NCBI RefSeq assembly: GCF_036370855.1
Contig: NC_088112.1
Location: forward strand, 17,104,469 to 17,168,468
Length of the DNA: 64,000 nt
DNA from: Dromaius novaehollandiae
Taxonomy: Eukaryota > Chordata > Aves > Casuariiformes > Dromaiidae
Direction: 5' to 3'
Part shown: positions 1-12,900 of the stretch, one piece after another
Layout of the letters: each line of letters starts with the position of its first letter
How positions within the stretch are numbered: the stretch's first letter is position 1
The notes under the pieces: generated by a model
Seen by the model: the letters and a program-made list of their open reading frames with translations, nothing else
What the model was told of the DNA's origin: nothing
Databases searched by the model: none
Translations under genes and position numbers: made by a program

Positions 1-380
1 TCTGAGAAAAGCCATCCCACGGAAAAGGAAAAATAGGTCCTTTTTATTGCACGCGCTTGGAGAGCAAACCAAATTCCCGCAAAGACCCTTCTCCTGACAC
101 CCCTCCTCGAAAGGTCGGCGGCTGCATGGGCCGCCCTCGCTCCACGGGACGCTCTGCCCGAAGCCGGGAGCCTGTGCCATCCTCACCTGTTAGCAGCCGC
201 AGAGGTATTCAATGCTTCGCGATTAATCTAACTGCTTTTTGCACAAAATGTGAGGTCTGGACTACTCCCTCGCATCAAGCGCTTGCCAGGACGGTGGTTT
301 GTCCGTATTTGTTTCTCACGCTGCCGGCGGCTGCAGGGCACCGCTCTGGAGGCCGTTAGAACAAAACCAGCGCTTCGCTG
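1..380. other. Upstream intergenic stretch, no gene seen
   Basis: Mixed-composition DNA ahead of the TBC1D9B CpG island. Short open frames exist on both strands, but none looks like a known protein and none has a convincing splice context. I see no recognisable repeat here. Confidence 0.5.
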
Positions 381-594
381 CGGTCCATCCGTTCCCCCGG
401 GGCGACGGGGCGGCTGTGGCCGGGCGTAGACGTGGGGCGCAAGAAAAGGGACGCAGCGATAGGGAAGGGCCCTCTAGCAGGGCTGGTCCTGAGGAAATAC
501 AGGCGGGGAGGCTTCGCCCTTTCGCGCTGCCGGTCACGTCGCGATTCAGCGACGCCGCGGCGCGGCCGCACCAAGCCAACCAGCACCACCGCGG

Positions 595-680
595 CCAGCT
601 TGGCGGCGGGGGACTCGAACCCGTGGACTCCGCGCTGCCAAGCGGGAGCCCTCGCCGCTGCGCCACGGAGCGGGCGCCGC
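595..680 (-). pseudogene. tRNA-like element with pol III A and B boxes
   Basis: On the minus strand the sequence carries TGGCGCAGCGGC, close to the A-box consensus, and GGTTCGAGTCC, a full B-box match. They are separated by about 33 bases, as in a class I tRNA gene. A D-arm (three of four pairs, loop with GG), a bulged anticodon-like stem, a five-base variable loop and a partial T-stem can be drawn. The 7-bp acceptor stem cannot: the bases before T8 do not pair with those after the T-arm. It is therefore more likely a tRNA-derived relic or tRNA-like pol III unit than a working tRNA. Chance in GC-rich DNA is possible. A TTTT run lies about 150 bases downstream on that strand. Confidence 0.35.
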
Positions 681-815
681 CCACCGCTGCCGTGAGGCGT
701 CCGGGCCGCTAGAGGGCGCCGCGGCGGCGGCGCGGCCCCGTGACCCGTCGGCGCGGCCGCTCCCCCTGCGCCGGCCTCGCCTCGGCGCCCGGCCGGGCCT
801 CCGCGCCGCGCCGCG

Positions 816-933
816 ATGTGGCTGGGGCCCGAGGAGGTGCTGCTGGCCGGCGCGCTGTGGGTCACGGAGCGGGCCAACCCCTTCTTCCTGCTGCAGCGCC
901 GCCGGGGGCACGGCAAGGGGGGCGGCCTCACCG
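816..933 (+). CDS. TBC1D9B: TBC1D9B coding exon 1
   Basis: Residues 1-40. Start ATG at 816 in a GC-rich context; donor at 934 (GTGAGG). Contains the conserved [10 protein letters not shown] segment and the [10 protein letters not shown] basic-glycine stretch. Confidence 0.95.
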
Positions 934-3900
934 GTGAGGCGCGGCGGCGGCGCGGGGAGGGGGGCGGGGGGCTCCCCCGGCCTGGCGGCGGAGGCCCGGT
1001 GCGGCGGGCGGTGGCTGCGCTGCCTCCGCGGGGCCAGGCCGCGCCGGCGGAGCGGGGCCAGGCCGGGCCGGGCCGCGCCGGGCCGTTGCGCCGCGGCGGG
1101 AGCGTTTCGCGTTGCCGAGGCCTCCTGCTCGCGGGGGGGTGGGAGCGGGGCGCCGCCGCTGCTGGCGGCTCCCGTCGGGTCTGGTGACAGAAACCGTTAC
1201 GGGGAGCCTCAGCGCGGCCGAAGCGCCGTGTAACCCCCCCCCACACACACACCCACAGACAGACAAACGGCCTCACCCCACAGTTCTTCTTTTCACGATA
1301 TTTGAAACGATTTTGAAGTACGCTGCTTTACATAGCTTGAGTAACTGCGTGTATAAATATATAAACGTCTTCTGCAATTTCCCAGGTTTTTAGAGGAGGA
1401 AGTGACACCCGATGCTCTTCTGGAAGATTAAACATTTAAACCGAACTGTTCTTAAGTGCCTGGAGCTCTGAGCTGGTTCGGTTCTTGAGCAGAGGTTTAA
1501 CTCGATGAGCAGGTCTTCCTTGGAGCCCCTGCGTGTTCGGAGCCCCAGGGCCTCTCTAAGGGAGCTGTGCAACTGCAGGTTCATGTTTTGGAGTTAGAAG
1601 AACATGCAGCCAAGCTGGAAGGATGTTTAAATGCTGTCATACTCAATTTTTTAAGTTTGTCTTTCTTCTGGTTTATATGTCAATATGTGACATATTAGGT
1701 ATTGTTACAGAAAGCATTCAGAATCACATTTAATCTGTATTCTGCCTACAACCACACACAAGAAGTCTGTAGCCAAAACTGAGATTTCTGTTGTGCTGGA
1801 CACACACACACACGTTTGTTTAGGGGTGACCAAACCCCATGAAGACATTCTGTGGATGAGTTTGCTATATATACATGTGCATCCCTCGACGTTAGGTTCA
1901 GTCGTATCTGTTACTTGCAAGTTGATAGCCAAGAGAGAGAAAGGGGAGGAAAAAGCATGTTTCATTCAGGTAACGAATGAGGTACAGATGAGAACAATTT
2001 GCTCAGACTTTGTCAAAGCATAAACAGGAGAGCGAGCTGGGAATTGAGCCTGGGTCTCCTGAGCAACAGTCCGGAGTAGCAACCATGCTCCCTCCCCAAG
2101 CTCTAATGCTAGAAAACATTAAAAACACGAGGGCCTTGCAAAATTAATTTGTATTAAAGGTGTTTGTAATGCATTGTCTAGAAAAACAGCAAAGTATCAT
2201 CTTAAACATTTGGATTAGCTAGTAAATAGACTTAACCATAGAAATAAATGGATTTGCTTTACAAAGTCTGGTGGCTGTCATTAAGTAGTTCTGGAAGCGC
2301 CCACCTTTTTATTTAATGTAATATCAAAAAAAATTGTTTTACTTCTGCATTATGAAGTTTTGGTTCTCTGCTTTCTTTTTTTAATCAAAATACTTTTAGA
2401 AATGTATTGAAACCTGGGAGTGCCAAATTTTGTACAACTACCTGATTCCATTTTGGATGAGTTATCTTACTTGCTGTTTGCATAGGGCATGCTGAAAGAT
2501 ACAGCAGAGAAAATTCTCTACACTATTAGTAACAGAAAGATGGAAACTCTAGAGACTTCATATTCGTGTTACAGTCATTTAGATACAGTGATGAAGGACC
2601 TTAGAGACTTATGGGAATATTGTCCATGCTGGGGACAAAGCTCTGTTCTAAACAACTTTTTTTTATGGTTTTCAGATAAAGTTAATTGGAACGCTTCCCA
2701 CTTTAACTGCATCTCCAATATGTCCAGACCTCCCAGAGAAAAATACATTTCACTTCTATTACAGAACTCTCCTAGGAAGGCAGTGGATTATAATGAGATT
2801 TAGAAGACATGTAATTGCAATCTACATTTTGGCCATTAACAGTGGGATTGACTATGGCTAGTTTATAGGTCATTTGCTTGCAATAACTGTATGTGTGTCT
2901 CCATTTTCCAGACCAGGCACCATTGTTCTTCCATCACGGGGTACATAATTTGACCCTCGGCATTTTTCTGTTGTGTCAATGACATTTTTTTTTGCTTAAC
3001 CCAACTCCTTTATTTGGTATTGCATTGTATTAATTTCTAAATCTCTGCTTCCTAGGCCTCCTTGTGGGAACGCTAGATGTGGTTTTGGATTCCAGTGCCA
3101 GAGTTGCCCCGTACCGTATTCTGCACCAGACTCAGGACTCTCAAGTGTACTGGGCAGTAGCATGTGGTAGGTATTGATGTGACTGTTGTCAAGGTTTGCA
3201 TTTGTGTTATAGTATTGTTTCCTTTCTTCTAACGAACAGTTATCCCACTTAGAGGTTTTCTGTGACTGGTCAGGAAGCTTCCCAGGGCTTTTGGTGAGGC
3301 AATGTGCCTTGCTTCAGTATTTGGTTGGGGCAGCACAAGGTGCCAAAAATGACAGAACTCCTCAATATTGTTCAAATTGTAGATTATGAACTTTAGACTC
3401 TGTAAGAGCTTAAATTTCTGCAGATGTTACAAATTCTTTCTTTCTTCCAAGGAATATGTGTTTGCAGTGTCAAAGTGAGATAAATCAGAGACTAAAACTG
3501 GATGACAAAGATTGCTGTATTGTAGTACAACCTGCTAATACCTGGCAGTGAATTTTGATTAAGGCTTTAAGTCTTGCTGGTTGCTGAAGAGAAAAATATG
3601 TTCAGGCGCTATTTGTTAGACTGACTTGGTATATAGTAAGAATCTCTACTTCTCACTCTGTGGTTGAGAAGTAAAATCTGAGCATGAAGTAATCATTTCC
3701 TAAGCCCATAGATGTTGGTGTCTTGTTTTCCCTGTTCCCGTCTTGTGCCCCGGCAACCAACACAATATCCTCCCTTGCAGAGCTGCTTAAATTCTGCAGA
3801 AGTTTAGAAACTGCTGTGTGTTTCAGAGAAACTCAGCTTTCCTTTTGAGGAAGGAGGAGGCAGAGAGCAGGAAAATAAAATGGCAGGCAAGAAACTGAAT

Positions 3901-6900
3901 AGAAAGAAGGAGAATGTTCAGTGGTCACATATGCAAATTTGAAATTTTGTAATACCTTGACATTCAAGGAACGTGTACAATTTCAACAGTGTCTTAGTTA
4001 ATATCCTCAATATCCTGGTTACTTTTAAGTAATGCAGCATGGTAGAATGAGATGGGATTTATAGCAACTGCATGGAGTTCAATACATTATTATACTAAAA
4101 TAGATATATCTATCTTCATGCAAAGTATTTTTTTTAGTCATACCATGTGCTCATTTGAATGTCAAAGCAAAATACCGGTGTTAATTTAAAGTGATAAAAG
4201 TGTACATGGTTCTCTAGTTGAAAAATGCATATAATGTATTTGCAGTTTTATCATGTGTAAATACTAGTGGGCAGAGTTCTGGTTATGCCAGCAGCTTCTA
4301 CCTTCAGCACTTTGTTCTTACAACTCTCTTTGTAGAAATTGCAGTTTTACTCCTTTCTGTCTGTGATTCTAACATTATTCATCAGAAGTCCTCAATTATT
4401 GAAGCTTGACTTCTTTTACTAATTTGTCTGCTGTCACTTGGCAAGAAGTACAGCTTGTGAAACAAACCAGAAAACAGGATTTATTCCCCTGCCACTGCTG
4501 CTGGACCTGTGTTTTCCAAGGCCAAAGCATCCTGTGATACTTCAGTGCCCCTAAAACAAGCCATTTAACATTATCCAAAATCATTTATGCTTCAAAAACA
4601 TTGTCAGGTGGCTAGAATAGGCTTCAAGTATGCTTATACACAGAGGCAAAAGAAAGAATATTTGTTTTCTAATCCATTGGTCTGTACGCAGAAACTCAAA
4701 TCCGTAGTCCTGTAATCCTTTGAGATGAGACAGCTTATTTTTTTCTAGTTTTTGGTTTCAGGTCCTGGAGTTATTTTTGCTTATGAAACCACAGATGAAC
4801 AAGGCTCGGTTTTTGTGGTTAGGTATCCAACTACAACTGTGTGAAGGCTATTTCATTGCTGAAGCTGCCTCTTACGAAAGCCGGGTAGAATATTAGCTTT
4901 AGGGAACTGCTTGTGTTACGTGCTGCTATCTTCTTTTCCCTCATTAGCCACACTGAAGGGTCTAACGTTCTTGCAGAGAAACTGAGTAATGGGAGGGATG
5001 CTGTCGCTAACTGCAAGTATTCAAGTTAACATTTTTAGATATCCTGTTGCTTTTGCATGAAACTTCAGAAGTTGAATATGGGAATTTGGCAGAGACAGAA
5101 ACTTGCAAATGTCTTAAACTTGCATTTAAACAGCTTTATTTTTTGTCTGCATTTAATGATGTTTATTATCTTGCTTAAAAAATTCAATTGCTTTTTTTTC
5201 TTCTTCCCTTTCTATTTTTTCTGCCTTCAAGAGAATGTAGTGATAGTCATTAGCAGAAAGGAAGAAATCTTTTAGTAAACACAGATCTCTGAAATAATTA
5301 GGAGAACAAAAGTTGTTAACTGAGACAACTTCCTGTACAAAAGTTTCTTAAATTGGTTATACCATGAAGCTTTTCCTTTGTGTGCTCTTGTGGGCTGCAT
5401 GGCTGAAGAAGACTTCAGTATAAGGTTTTGCTGAGGCTTTTTTTTTTTTTTTTTAAGATGGCAAACAGCATAGCCTCTGACATGTGACTGTTTTGTTTCC
5501 TTTTTGATTTGGAATTGTATTCTGTCTGCTGAAAATTGCACACAGAATTTGGAACCTCTGTGTAGGTATAAAAGAACTTCAGTTAGACTGAAATTTCAAG
5601 GTTCTTCTGCAAGTTCATTATTTTTATTCTAGCATATGAACAAATTAAAAGAATACTTCTTATCTGGAAGATAAGGATACTTATTGTCCAGAAAAAGCTG
5701 TGCTTGCCGCATGCTGGCAAATAGGATGATCTGTTGGTAGTGCGCTGATTATCTGCAGCGGCAGTAGAGACATTTCATTAAAATCATAGTGCTCAGTACA
5801 TAAAATATGCTTGACGTATACATTTGGTGCATTTTAGTCCTGATGAATGTTTGGTGGTTATATTTATTAGTTTCCTGCTGTGAATCGAGAGAGAAAAAAA
5901 AGAAAATCTTGTTCTAATTTCTTTTTTCTTTGCTCTCCCCTTCCTCTTTCATCCCCTCAATTAGGATCGTCTCGTAAAGAGATCACAAAACATTGGGAAT
6001 GGCTGGAGAATAACTTACTGCAGACTCTCTCCATCTTTGATAATGAAGAAGATATCACCACATTTGTGAAGGGCAAGATACATGTAAGGGACATGTTTCT
6101 CCGAAGGACTTCCAGATCCTGAGAAAGAATGGGGAGGTGGTATTAAGATTTTTTTCACCCTTGGGAAGGAGGGAGCAAGAGCTCCGTAGCAAAACTTCTC
6201 TCTGCTCCCTTTTCAGACGTATATTCATTTGGAATTGTCATGAAGCACATACAGTATTATCAGTGTCACATTATGGCCATCACACAGGACAAATGATTGT
6301 AAGAAGTAAATCTCAAAGAACAGCCTGCTTAGAATGGTAACTTGTTAAAATACAATGCTTCTCTGAAATCCTTGCAGATTATATACAGAGAAAATGTTAC
6401 ATTAGGGTTGATCTAGCAACAAATCTGGGAGAGGTAATTCTAGTTTGCAAGCAAAGTACTTGTGCTCCCATGCTGGTCTAGAAGCCAACTAGGATGTAAA
6501 GGAACTGTGTCCTAACTTCCACAGAGTTTGGATTCAGATGAGCATTTCTGCTCATTGTGCAGTTAACACACTTCAGATTCACAGCCCATAAATTCTCCAG
6601 GGTAGAAACCTTTATCTATGCAGTTTTTTATGGAACAGTAGCAATTTGAGGCTGCAATTGTATATCTACTTGTAAAACCAGTATATAAAGTGGACTAAAT
6701 AAGGTGGATCTGAAACTGTTTCAAGCAGTTTGGGCCTTCCTTTAGACAGATTTATTATAAAGGTAATGAGCTGGTAATGAGCTTGAAAGAAAGGCCTTGG
6801 TCTGTATACTGGTTTGGTCATCAATACTATCAGGCAGCTTCTTTTTCTGCATATTATTTGTTTAATTTGACTCTTTAAGAAAATGGGGACAGGAATAAAA

Positions 6901-9900
6901 CTTTACTTGGTAAGAAGTACAAAACTGGCAGAATGTTGCCATGAACTCTGTCCTTATCAGAGATTTGTGACTAGAAGAGCTCTGAAAATGTACGTATCAA
7001 AAATTGCAGCTGCCTTCCTCCTCTTAATCAGATCCATACTGTTGCTGGGTAACTGAAGAATAACCGTTTTTTTCGCAATATCTAGAACATCACAAATATG
7101 AGTGACTAGTTAACATAACACAGAGAAAATATAAGGTCAGCAGTCATGATTGTGACTCTGAGAAACTTTCCTTTCCCAGTAATCCTGTTGGATTCTTTGC
7201 GTGTGTGTGCATGTTTGTGTGTGTGTAGGGGAGAGTGATATTGTGGTCATTTGTTTTTCCTTCTGGCCAGTCAAGATCTGACAAACTGCAGTGTTCTGCA
7301 CTTCCTGGCAAATGATCATCTTCCTGTTGGAGAAGCTTGGTCACAAGTGAAAGCAGACTTCAGTTTTCCCTTCAGGGCATACAGAGTGTTACCAGACCAG
7401 CTGGGAGAAACTCGGTCAAATGCTAAACACGAACACTAGCCGCATGTGTTCAAGAGTAGATCAACTAGCAGGCTCCCAGACTATCTCACTGCCCTTTCTA
7501 AATGTCTTTACAGTTTCTCTAACTTGACAGAAGAAATGATAACTGCCATGACATGTTCCTTCTTTCTGTCTTGAGGTTTGCTTCTGTGACCTTTTCCTGT
7601 GTATTATTTCTGTCAGCAGGCATATTCCCTTCCATTTCTCATCTCTCTCTCATGTCCTTACAGGGAATTATTGCTGAAGAGAACAAGAATCAGCAGCCCC
7701 AGAGTGAAGAGGATCCAGGTAAATTCAAAGAGGCTGAACTGAAGATGCGGAAGCAGTTTGGGATGCCTGAGGTGGAGAAGTTGGTCAATTACTATTCTTG
7801 CAGCTACTGGAAGGGACGTGTACCCAGGCAGGGCTGGCTGTACCTCACTGTCAATCACCTCTGTTTCTACTCCTTCCTGCTCGGCAAAGAGGGTGAGTTA
7901 CCAGCTTGCTGGTTGTTCATCTGCCATTTTCCATGATCTTTTTGATGTGGCTGATCTTTCATGTGAACTTTTTTTAAGCTGGTTTTTTTTTTCTTCCCTT
8001 TAGGAATCCTTTGAGCTGCAGCACATAATCCATAGATCAGTCCTTATACTCATTATCTAGCTTCCTTGAGATTCTTTGTAAAGTGTTCACTTGCAAGTCA
8101 AAGCTCTCTTTTCAGATTTTGAAACTCAGGGTGTTTCAGTGAAGCTTAGACTAAATGCCTGAGTCATTTTTGAAAATGTGGTTTAGATTCTCAAGTTATA
8201 CAAGTACACCTGAAAGTTTTACTTCCCCTAGATTAAAGAACCAAGCAATATTCTGGTTTCGGGTTTTGTTTGGGACACACTCCCCCAGTATTTCCAAAAC
8301 CTGAACTGTTTGGTGCAAAGCTAACTTGCTGGAAGAATGGAATGAAAATTCAGGTAAATGTAACTGAAAGCATTTACTGACTGGGAGATATTCCTTTTGG
8401 AACTGCATTATTTCTAGTCTAGTGAGTCCCAAAGATTATTCCCAAGTGTTTCTGGAGAGCCCAGTAAAAGTATGAAGAAAAGAATTGTCCTTGTATTAGA
8501 GGGAATACCTCTAACTTGCTTGCTGCTTGGGCTTCTTTTCTGGTTGCTTGTTGTTTTGCCTCAAATTTAATAGCAGATTCTTTGAACTTTTTTTTCCAGT
8601 GACACTGGTTATCCAATGGGTGGATGTAACCCAGCTAGAAAAAAATGCAACACTGTTGTTCCCTGAGTGCATTAAAGTGAGCACAAGGGACAGTGAGCTT
8701 TATTTTTCCATGTTCCTCAATATCAATGAGACCTTCAAGCTAATGGAGCAGCTGGCAAACATTGCCATGCGGCAGCTGTTGGATAATGAGAGCTTCCTAG
8801 AGGACAAGTCCCTCCCAAAGCCCAGGAAGCCTCTTAAGAACATCTCTGCACTAAAAAGGTATGTGTTTCCAGCAGTGAGAACAGAGGACAGAGAAGAAGG
8901 GATGCTAATAATAAATCTGCACTATTATGTAATGTTTACATTCTGTGACTCCCAGTTGCCCCAGTCAGAATTGGGGCTTTCTTCCTTAAGGGGCTGCATA
9001 CTTATGTCAATCGTTAACCCTTTGCCTATTTTTTTTTCCATTCCGAAGTGGTATTGCATTCACATGCACCCTCATGTCTTTCTCACACATGAAGATATGG
9101 CCTGAGACTGTCAAAAGGCATTTTCAAGCAGAAACTGTTGAAAATCCTGTAGAAAAATGTATGAAAGAAGATAGACATTGGCCTCTTTGTCTGAAGCTGA
9201 ATATTTATCAAAAATAGTATACATTTGTATTGCAATAAATCCTTCTCCTATGGACTATTCTCGACAGTTTAAGAATCTGATGTAACATTTCAGTTTCCTA
9301 GGTTTCTGTTCTGAGATGCACTTGCGTATTTTGTCTTATATTGCAGGACATGCCTTGCCAGTGAAGCATGTCTGAAATCTGAAGGCTGAAAGAGGAGCCA
9401 GATGGGGGATGGCATCTCAGTTACAGAAATGAGTAGTAAAGAGTACACAGCACAGTCAGAAGGTTGTGGTTGGAGTGAACAGTTGTGTTAGTGTTTGAGT
9501 GGGTTTTTCAAGTCAGAAGTAAACTGCCTGCGGGGTTTACTCTTTACTTTTCCCCAGAGACCTAGATGCTCGAGCCAAAAATGAATGCTACCGTGCCACT
9601 TTCCGGCTGCCCAAGGATGAGTGCCTGGATGGACATACAGACTGTACCTTGTGGACACCATTCAACAAGATGCACATTCCTGGCCAGATGTTTGTTTCCA
9701 ACAATTACATCTGCTTTGCCAGTAAGGCAGAGGAGGCCTGTCATCTCATCATTCCTCTCAGGGAGGTGAGGATCTTTTAGCTCTGTACTGAGACCACAGT
9801 CCTTTCTTATCTTTTATGTGTTTCTATTCTTTGTGCGGTACTTTACCAGTGATGGAGAATCTGCTAGATCCTAATGGCCCTTGTATCTGTCTTCTAGGTG

Positions 9901-12900
9901 ACAATCGTTGAGAAAGCAGATAGTTCCAGTGTCTTGCCGAGCCCTCTGTCCATCAGCACCAGAAGTAAAATGACTTTCTTCTTTGCCAATCTGAAGGACC
10001 GAGATTTCTTGGTGCAGAGAATCTCTGATTTCTTGCAGAGAACACCATCCAAGAAACCATGTGGCAGCGACAGGGAATGGAAGTGCAGCGTTGGTGATCC
10101 TGGATGTGAGGTACTGAGAAAATAGCTGGGAGGAGCATTTGGCACTTTCTCAAAGCCATGCTCCTTACACTGTGTATGCCAGCAAATGCTGTCTCTTTGT
10201 TGGACCATTAACAGAGGATGGAGGCTGGCTGAGCTCAGATGCTTTGTGTCTCATTCTGTTATTCATTAGCTCAGTTGCTTTGCCATTCTTCCCTAGAGGG
10301 TAATTTGCACAGTGAGATCGCTGCTTAGGTTTGTGTACAATCTTGAACTGACTGAAGGGAGTCGAAGCACTCTTCCTGTTGGTTCACTGCTAATAGTAGC
10401 ATAAGTTGTCTTGAAAGTCAATGGAAGAGAGAGGCTTAAACACTAGGCTAATTCTTGAACGATATGAATAAAATATCAGTAAAACTGTTGCCACCTATGC
10501 TCTACAAACTGCATCCAATCTGGTTTTTGACAGATATGTTATATATGACTAATTGTGCAACAATAGAAGTGCATTACGTTTTTTATCACAGTAAATGTCT
10601 GTGTTCTCCAGGAAGTGCCAGAGTTGCCTTCCAGCAGCCCACTTGCAGTTAGCCCAACATCTGCTCTCAACAATCGGCCTGTCAACTTCTGTGCAGGGGA
10701 AGTGCCAACAGCCTCCCAGGGGCTACTCAAACTCTTCAGAAGAAATTCTGAGGAGCTCCTGGGACCCAAAGGGGTAAGTAATATTTTAACTTAAAGCAAT
10801 TAAAGATATTAACTTGAAATAGGTAGCAGACTTCCTGCCCTACTCTAAGACTCTTAAAATGCTTTTTTTACCAGCTTCTGTCACCCCTGTAGTATCACTG
10901 CTGTGTCTGGCACAGTGATAGAGCTGTGTAGGTGTAACCTGAACATCAGTTTACTTTATCAGCAGTGGGACACCTGAGAAACTTGAGCTGAGAAATTAGT
11001 ATTACTGTGCTTCTGAGATGTAAATTCATGTCTGTGAAGAACTGCTTTTCTTTAGATCAAAGAAGCAGAGAATTAGTATCTCTTCATCCTAGTTAAAAAT
11101 CATCTTAGACTATGGTTCTGCTTGTACTTATGTAGAGATTGATGAAGTGTGATGTCATTGCACAGCCCATGTTACCCCTTTAAAGACTTGATTTTAAGCA
11201 GGTCAGAAGTGGTTCAGAACAGCAGTGTAGATTAGCATACATGCTTTTATGCAGTAGGAAGAACAAAGCCTTTAAATGTCACAGTGCATTTCTTTTGTGA
11301 AGCATAGTACTCTGAAAATACCTGTCCTACAAACAAAAATGCTTTAATCTCCTAAAATGGACATATTTGTTCCTGTGAAGGCAAAGGAGAAGATGAAGGA
11401 AGAGTCTTGGAACATTCATTTCTTTGAATATGGGCGAGGGATGTGTATGTATCGCACAGCCAAGACTAGGGAGCTGGTGCAAAAAGGAATCCCAGAGAAT
11501 CTTCGTGGAGAGCTGTGGCTCCTTTTCTCAGGTGGGATATTGTACTGGATACTTCGGCAGCTAGCAGTAGTAAGATTTCTGCACTTCTTGGAGGAAAAGT
11601 TATAAATCATAGCTCATTTCAGAGGAAAAAGCTAACTCCATCCGAATGATGCTTCAGGGAAGTTTTGCGCAAAAATGCAGTGATCACTTTTCTAAGATGA
11701 CCTATTTATGAGCATAGCCTTAGTTGTCTGGATTTCAGTATTTGGGACCTAGACTGTAACCTGATGATTTAACAATAAGTTTGTTCCTATACTTTCATAT
11801 CTACTTGTAATTGTTGAGTTCACGTAGTGCTTCTTGGCTGCCTCTTTGCTGAAACTGTGGGCAGAAAGTCTATATTCTAAAGCTCAAGAAGTGAAACAGT
11901 ATTTGTCATTACAGGAGCTTGGAATGAGATGGTCACTCATCCTGGATACTATGCAGATCTTGTGGAAAAGTCAATGGGAAAATACAATCTTGCTACAGAG
12001 GAAATTGAGAGAGATCTGCACCGTTCCATGCCAGAACATCCTGCCTTCCAGAATGAGCTGGGAATTGCTGCCCTCCGGAGAGTCTTAACAGCTTATGCAT
12101 TCAGAAATCCAACAATTGGGTACTGTCAGGTAAGAAAGTAGTCTTAGACTGCTTAGCCCTACACTGTGACCGTGCCTGACTTGGACCTTTTCTGCAGTTT
12201 TTTGCTGAGTTCAAGCTTTCCCTCAATGTTGTCCATGTGGTGTGGGAGTTGGAAAGACCTGGTAATGTTGCAGGATCTTAATTATTCTTTGGATACAGGA
12301 TTTAAATATATCTTGCACATTTCTGTTAGGAGTAATGACACAGTGTTTTACTAGTTTTCCTTGCTATTCCTTCCCTAGTTCAAAAAGACATTTTCTATTT
12401 TTTTAATATGAGCAATCAAATTGAATAAATGATGATAGAGATAGTCAATATATTGAAAATGAATCCAGTTACTGGTTTGTGAAACAAGTCAGTAGAAATT
12501 CAGATTTGTTTTCTGTATTGTTCTAGTATTAGACGTTCTCATTCTGTTCTGTTATGATGACATTGTTAGACAGCTTTTTATGAAAACTTTGAAAATTAAA
12601 TATAATCAGATTTATTAAGGAAAGTGCTTGACTAAAAGTAGTTGTGTTATTTGCTGTCTCTCAAACAGAGGAACAGAAACAGGAAGGTAGATTGACTCAA
12701 GGTCCCCCAGTGACTCAGATAACAGTAAAAGCTGGAAATAGATCTGACCGTCACTCCCATATGACTATGCAGCTGTATTCCTGCTTTTTAAGTTTAGCAG
12801 GTCTATAATGTGAGGGTTTTCATATTTCTCTCCTCTGCCTGTATGTTGAACTCTGCGTGCTTGTAGGCCATGAACATTGTGACATCGGTACTGCTGCTCT

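Larger units (their letters stand above)
380..1235 (+). promoter_or_regulatory. TBC1D9B: CpG-island promoter of TBC1D9B
   Basis: A dense run of CG dinucleotides and GGCGG/GCGGCC boxes surrounds the first coding exon and runs about 300 bases into intron 1. No TATA box is visible just upstream of the start codon, which fits a broad housekeeping promoter. The transcription start cannot be fixed from sequence alone. Composition then drops sharply to AT-rich intronic DNA after about 1265, following a short C-run and CA tract. Confidence 0.7.

Noticed and set aside
600-680. A functional tRNA gene
   Set aside because: The internal promoter boxes are good, but the acceptor stem cannot pair and two T-stem pairs are missing. 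It is listed only as a tRNA-like element.
356-1276. 306-codon minus-strand open frame across the TBC1D9B promoter
   Set aside because: Antisense to the certain TBC1D9B exon 1, composition-driven (Arg/Pro/Ala/Gly), no domain.
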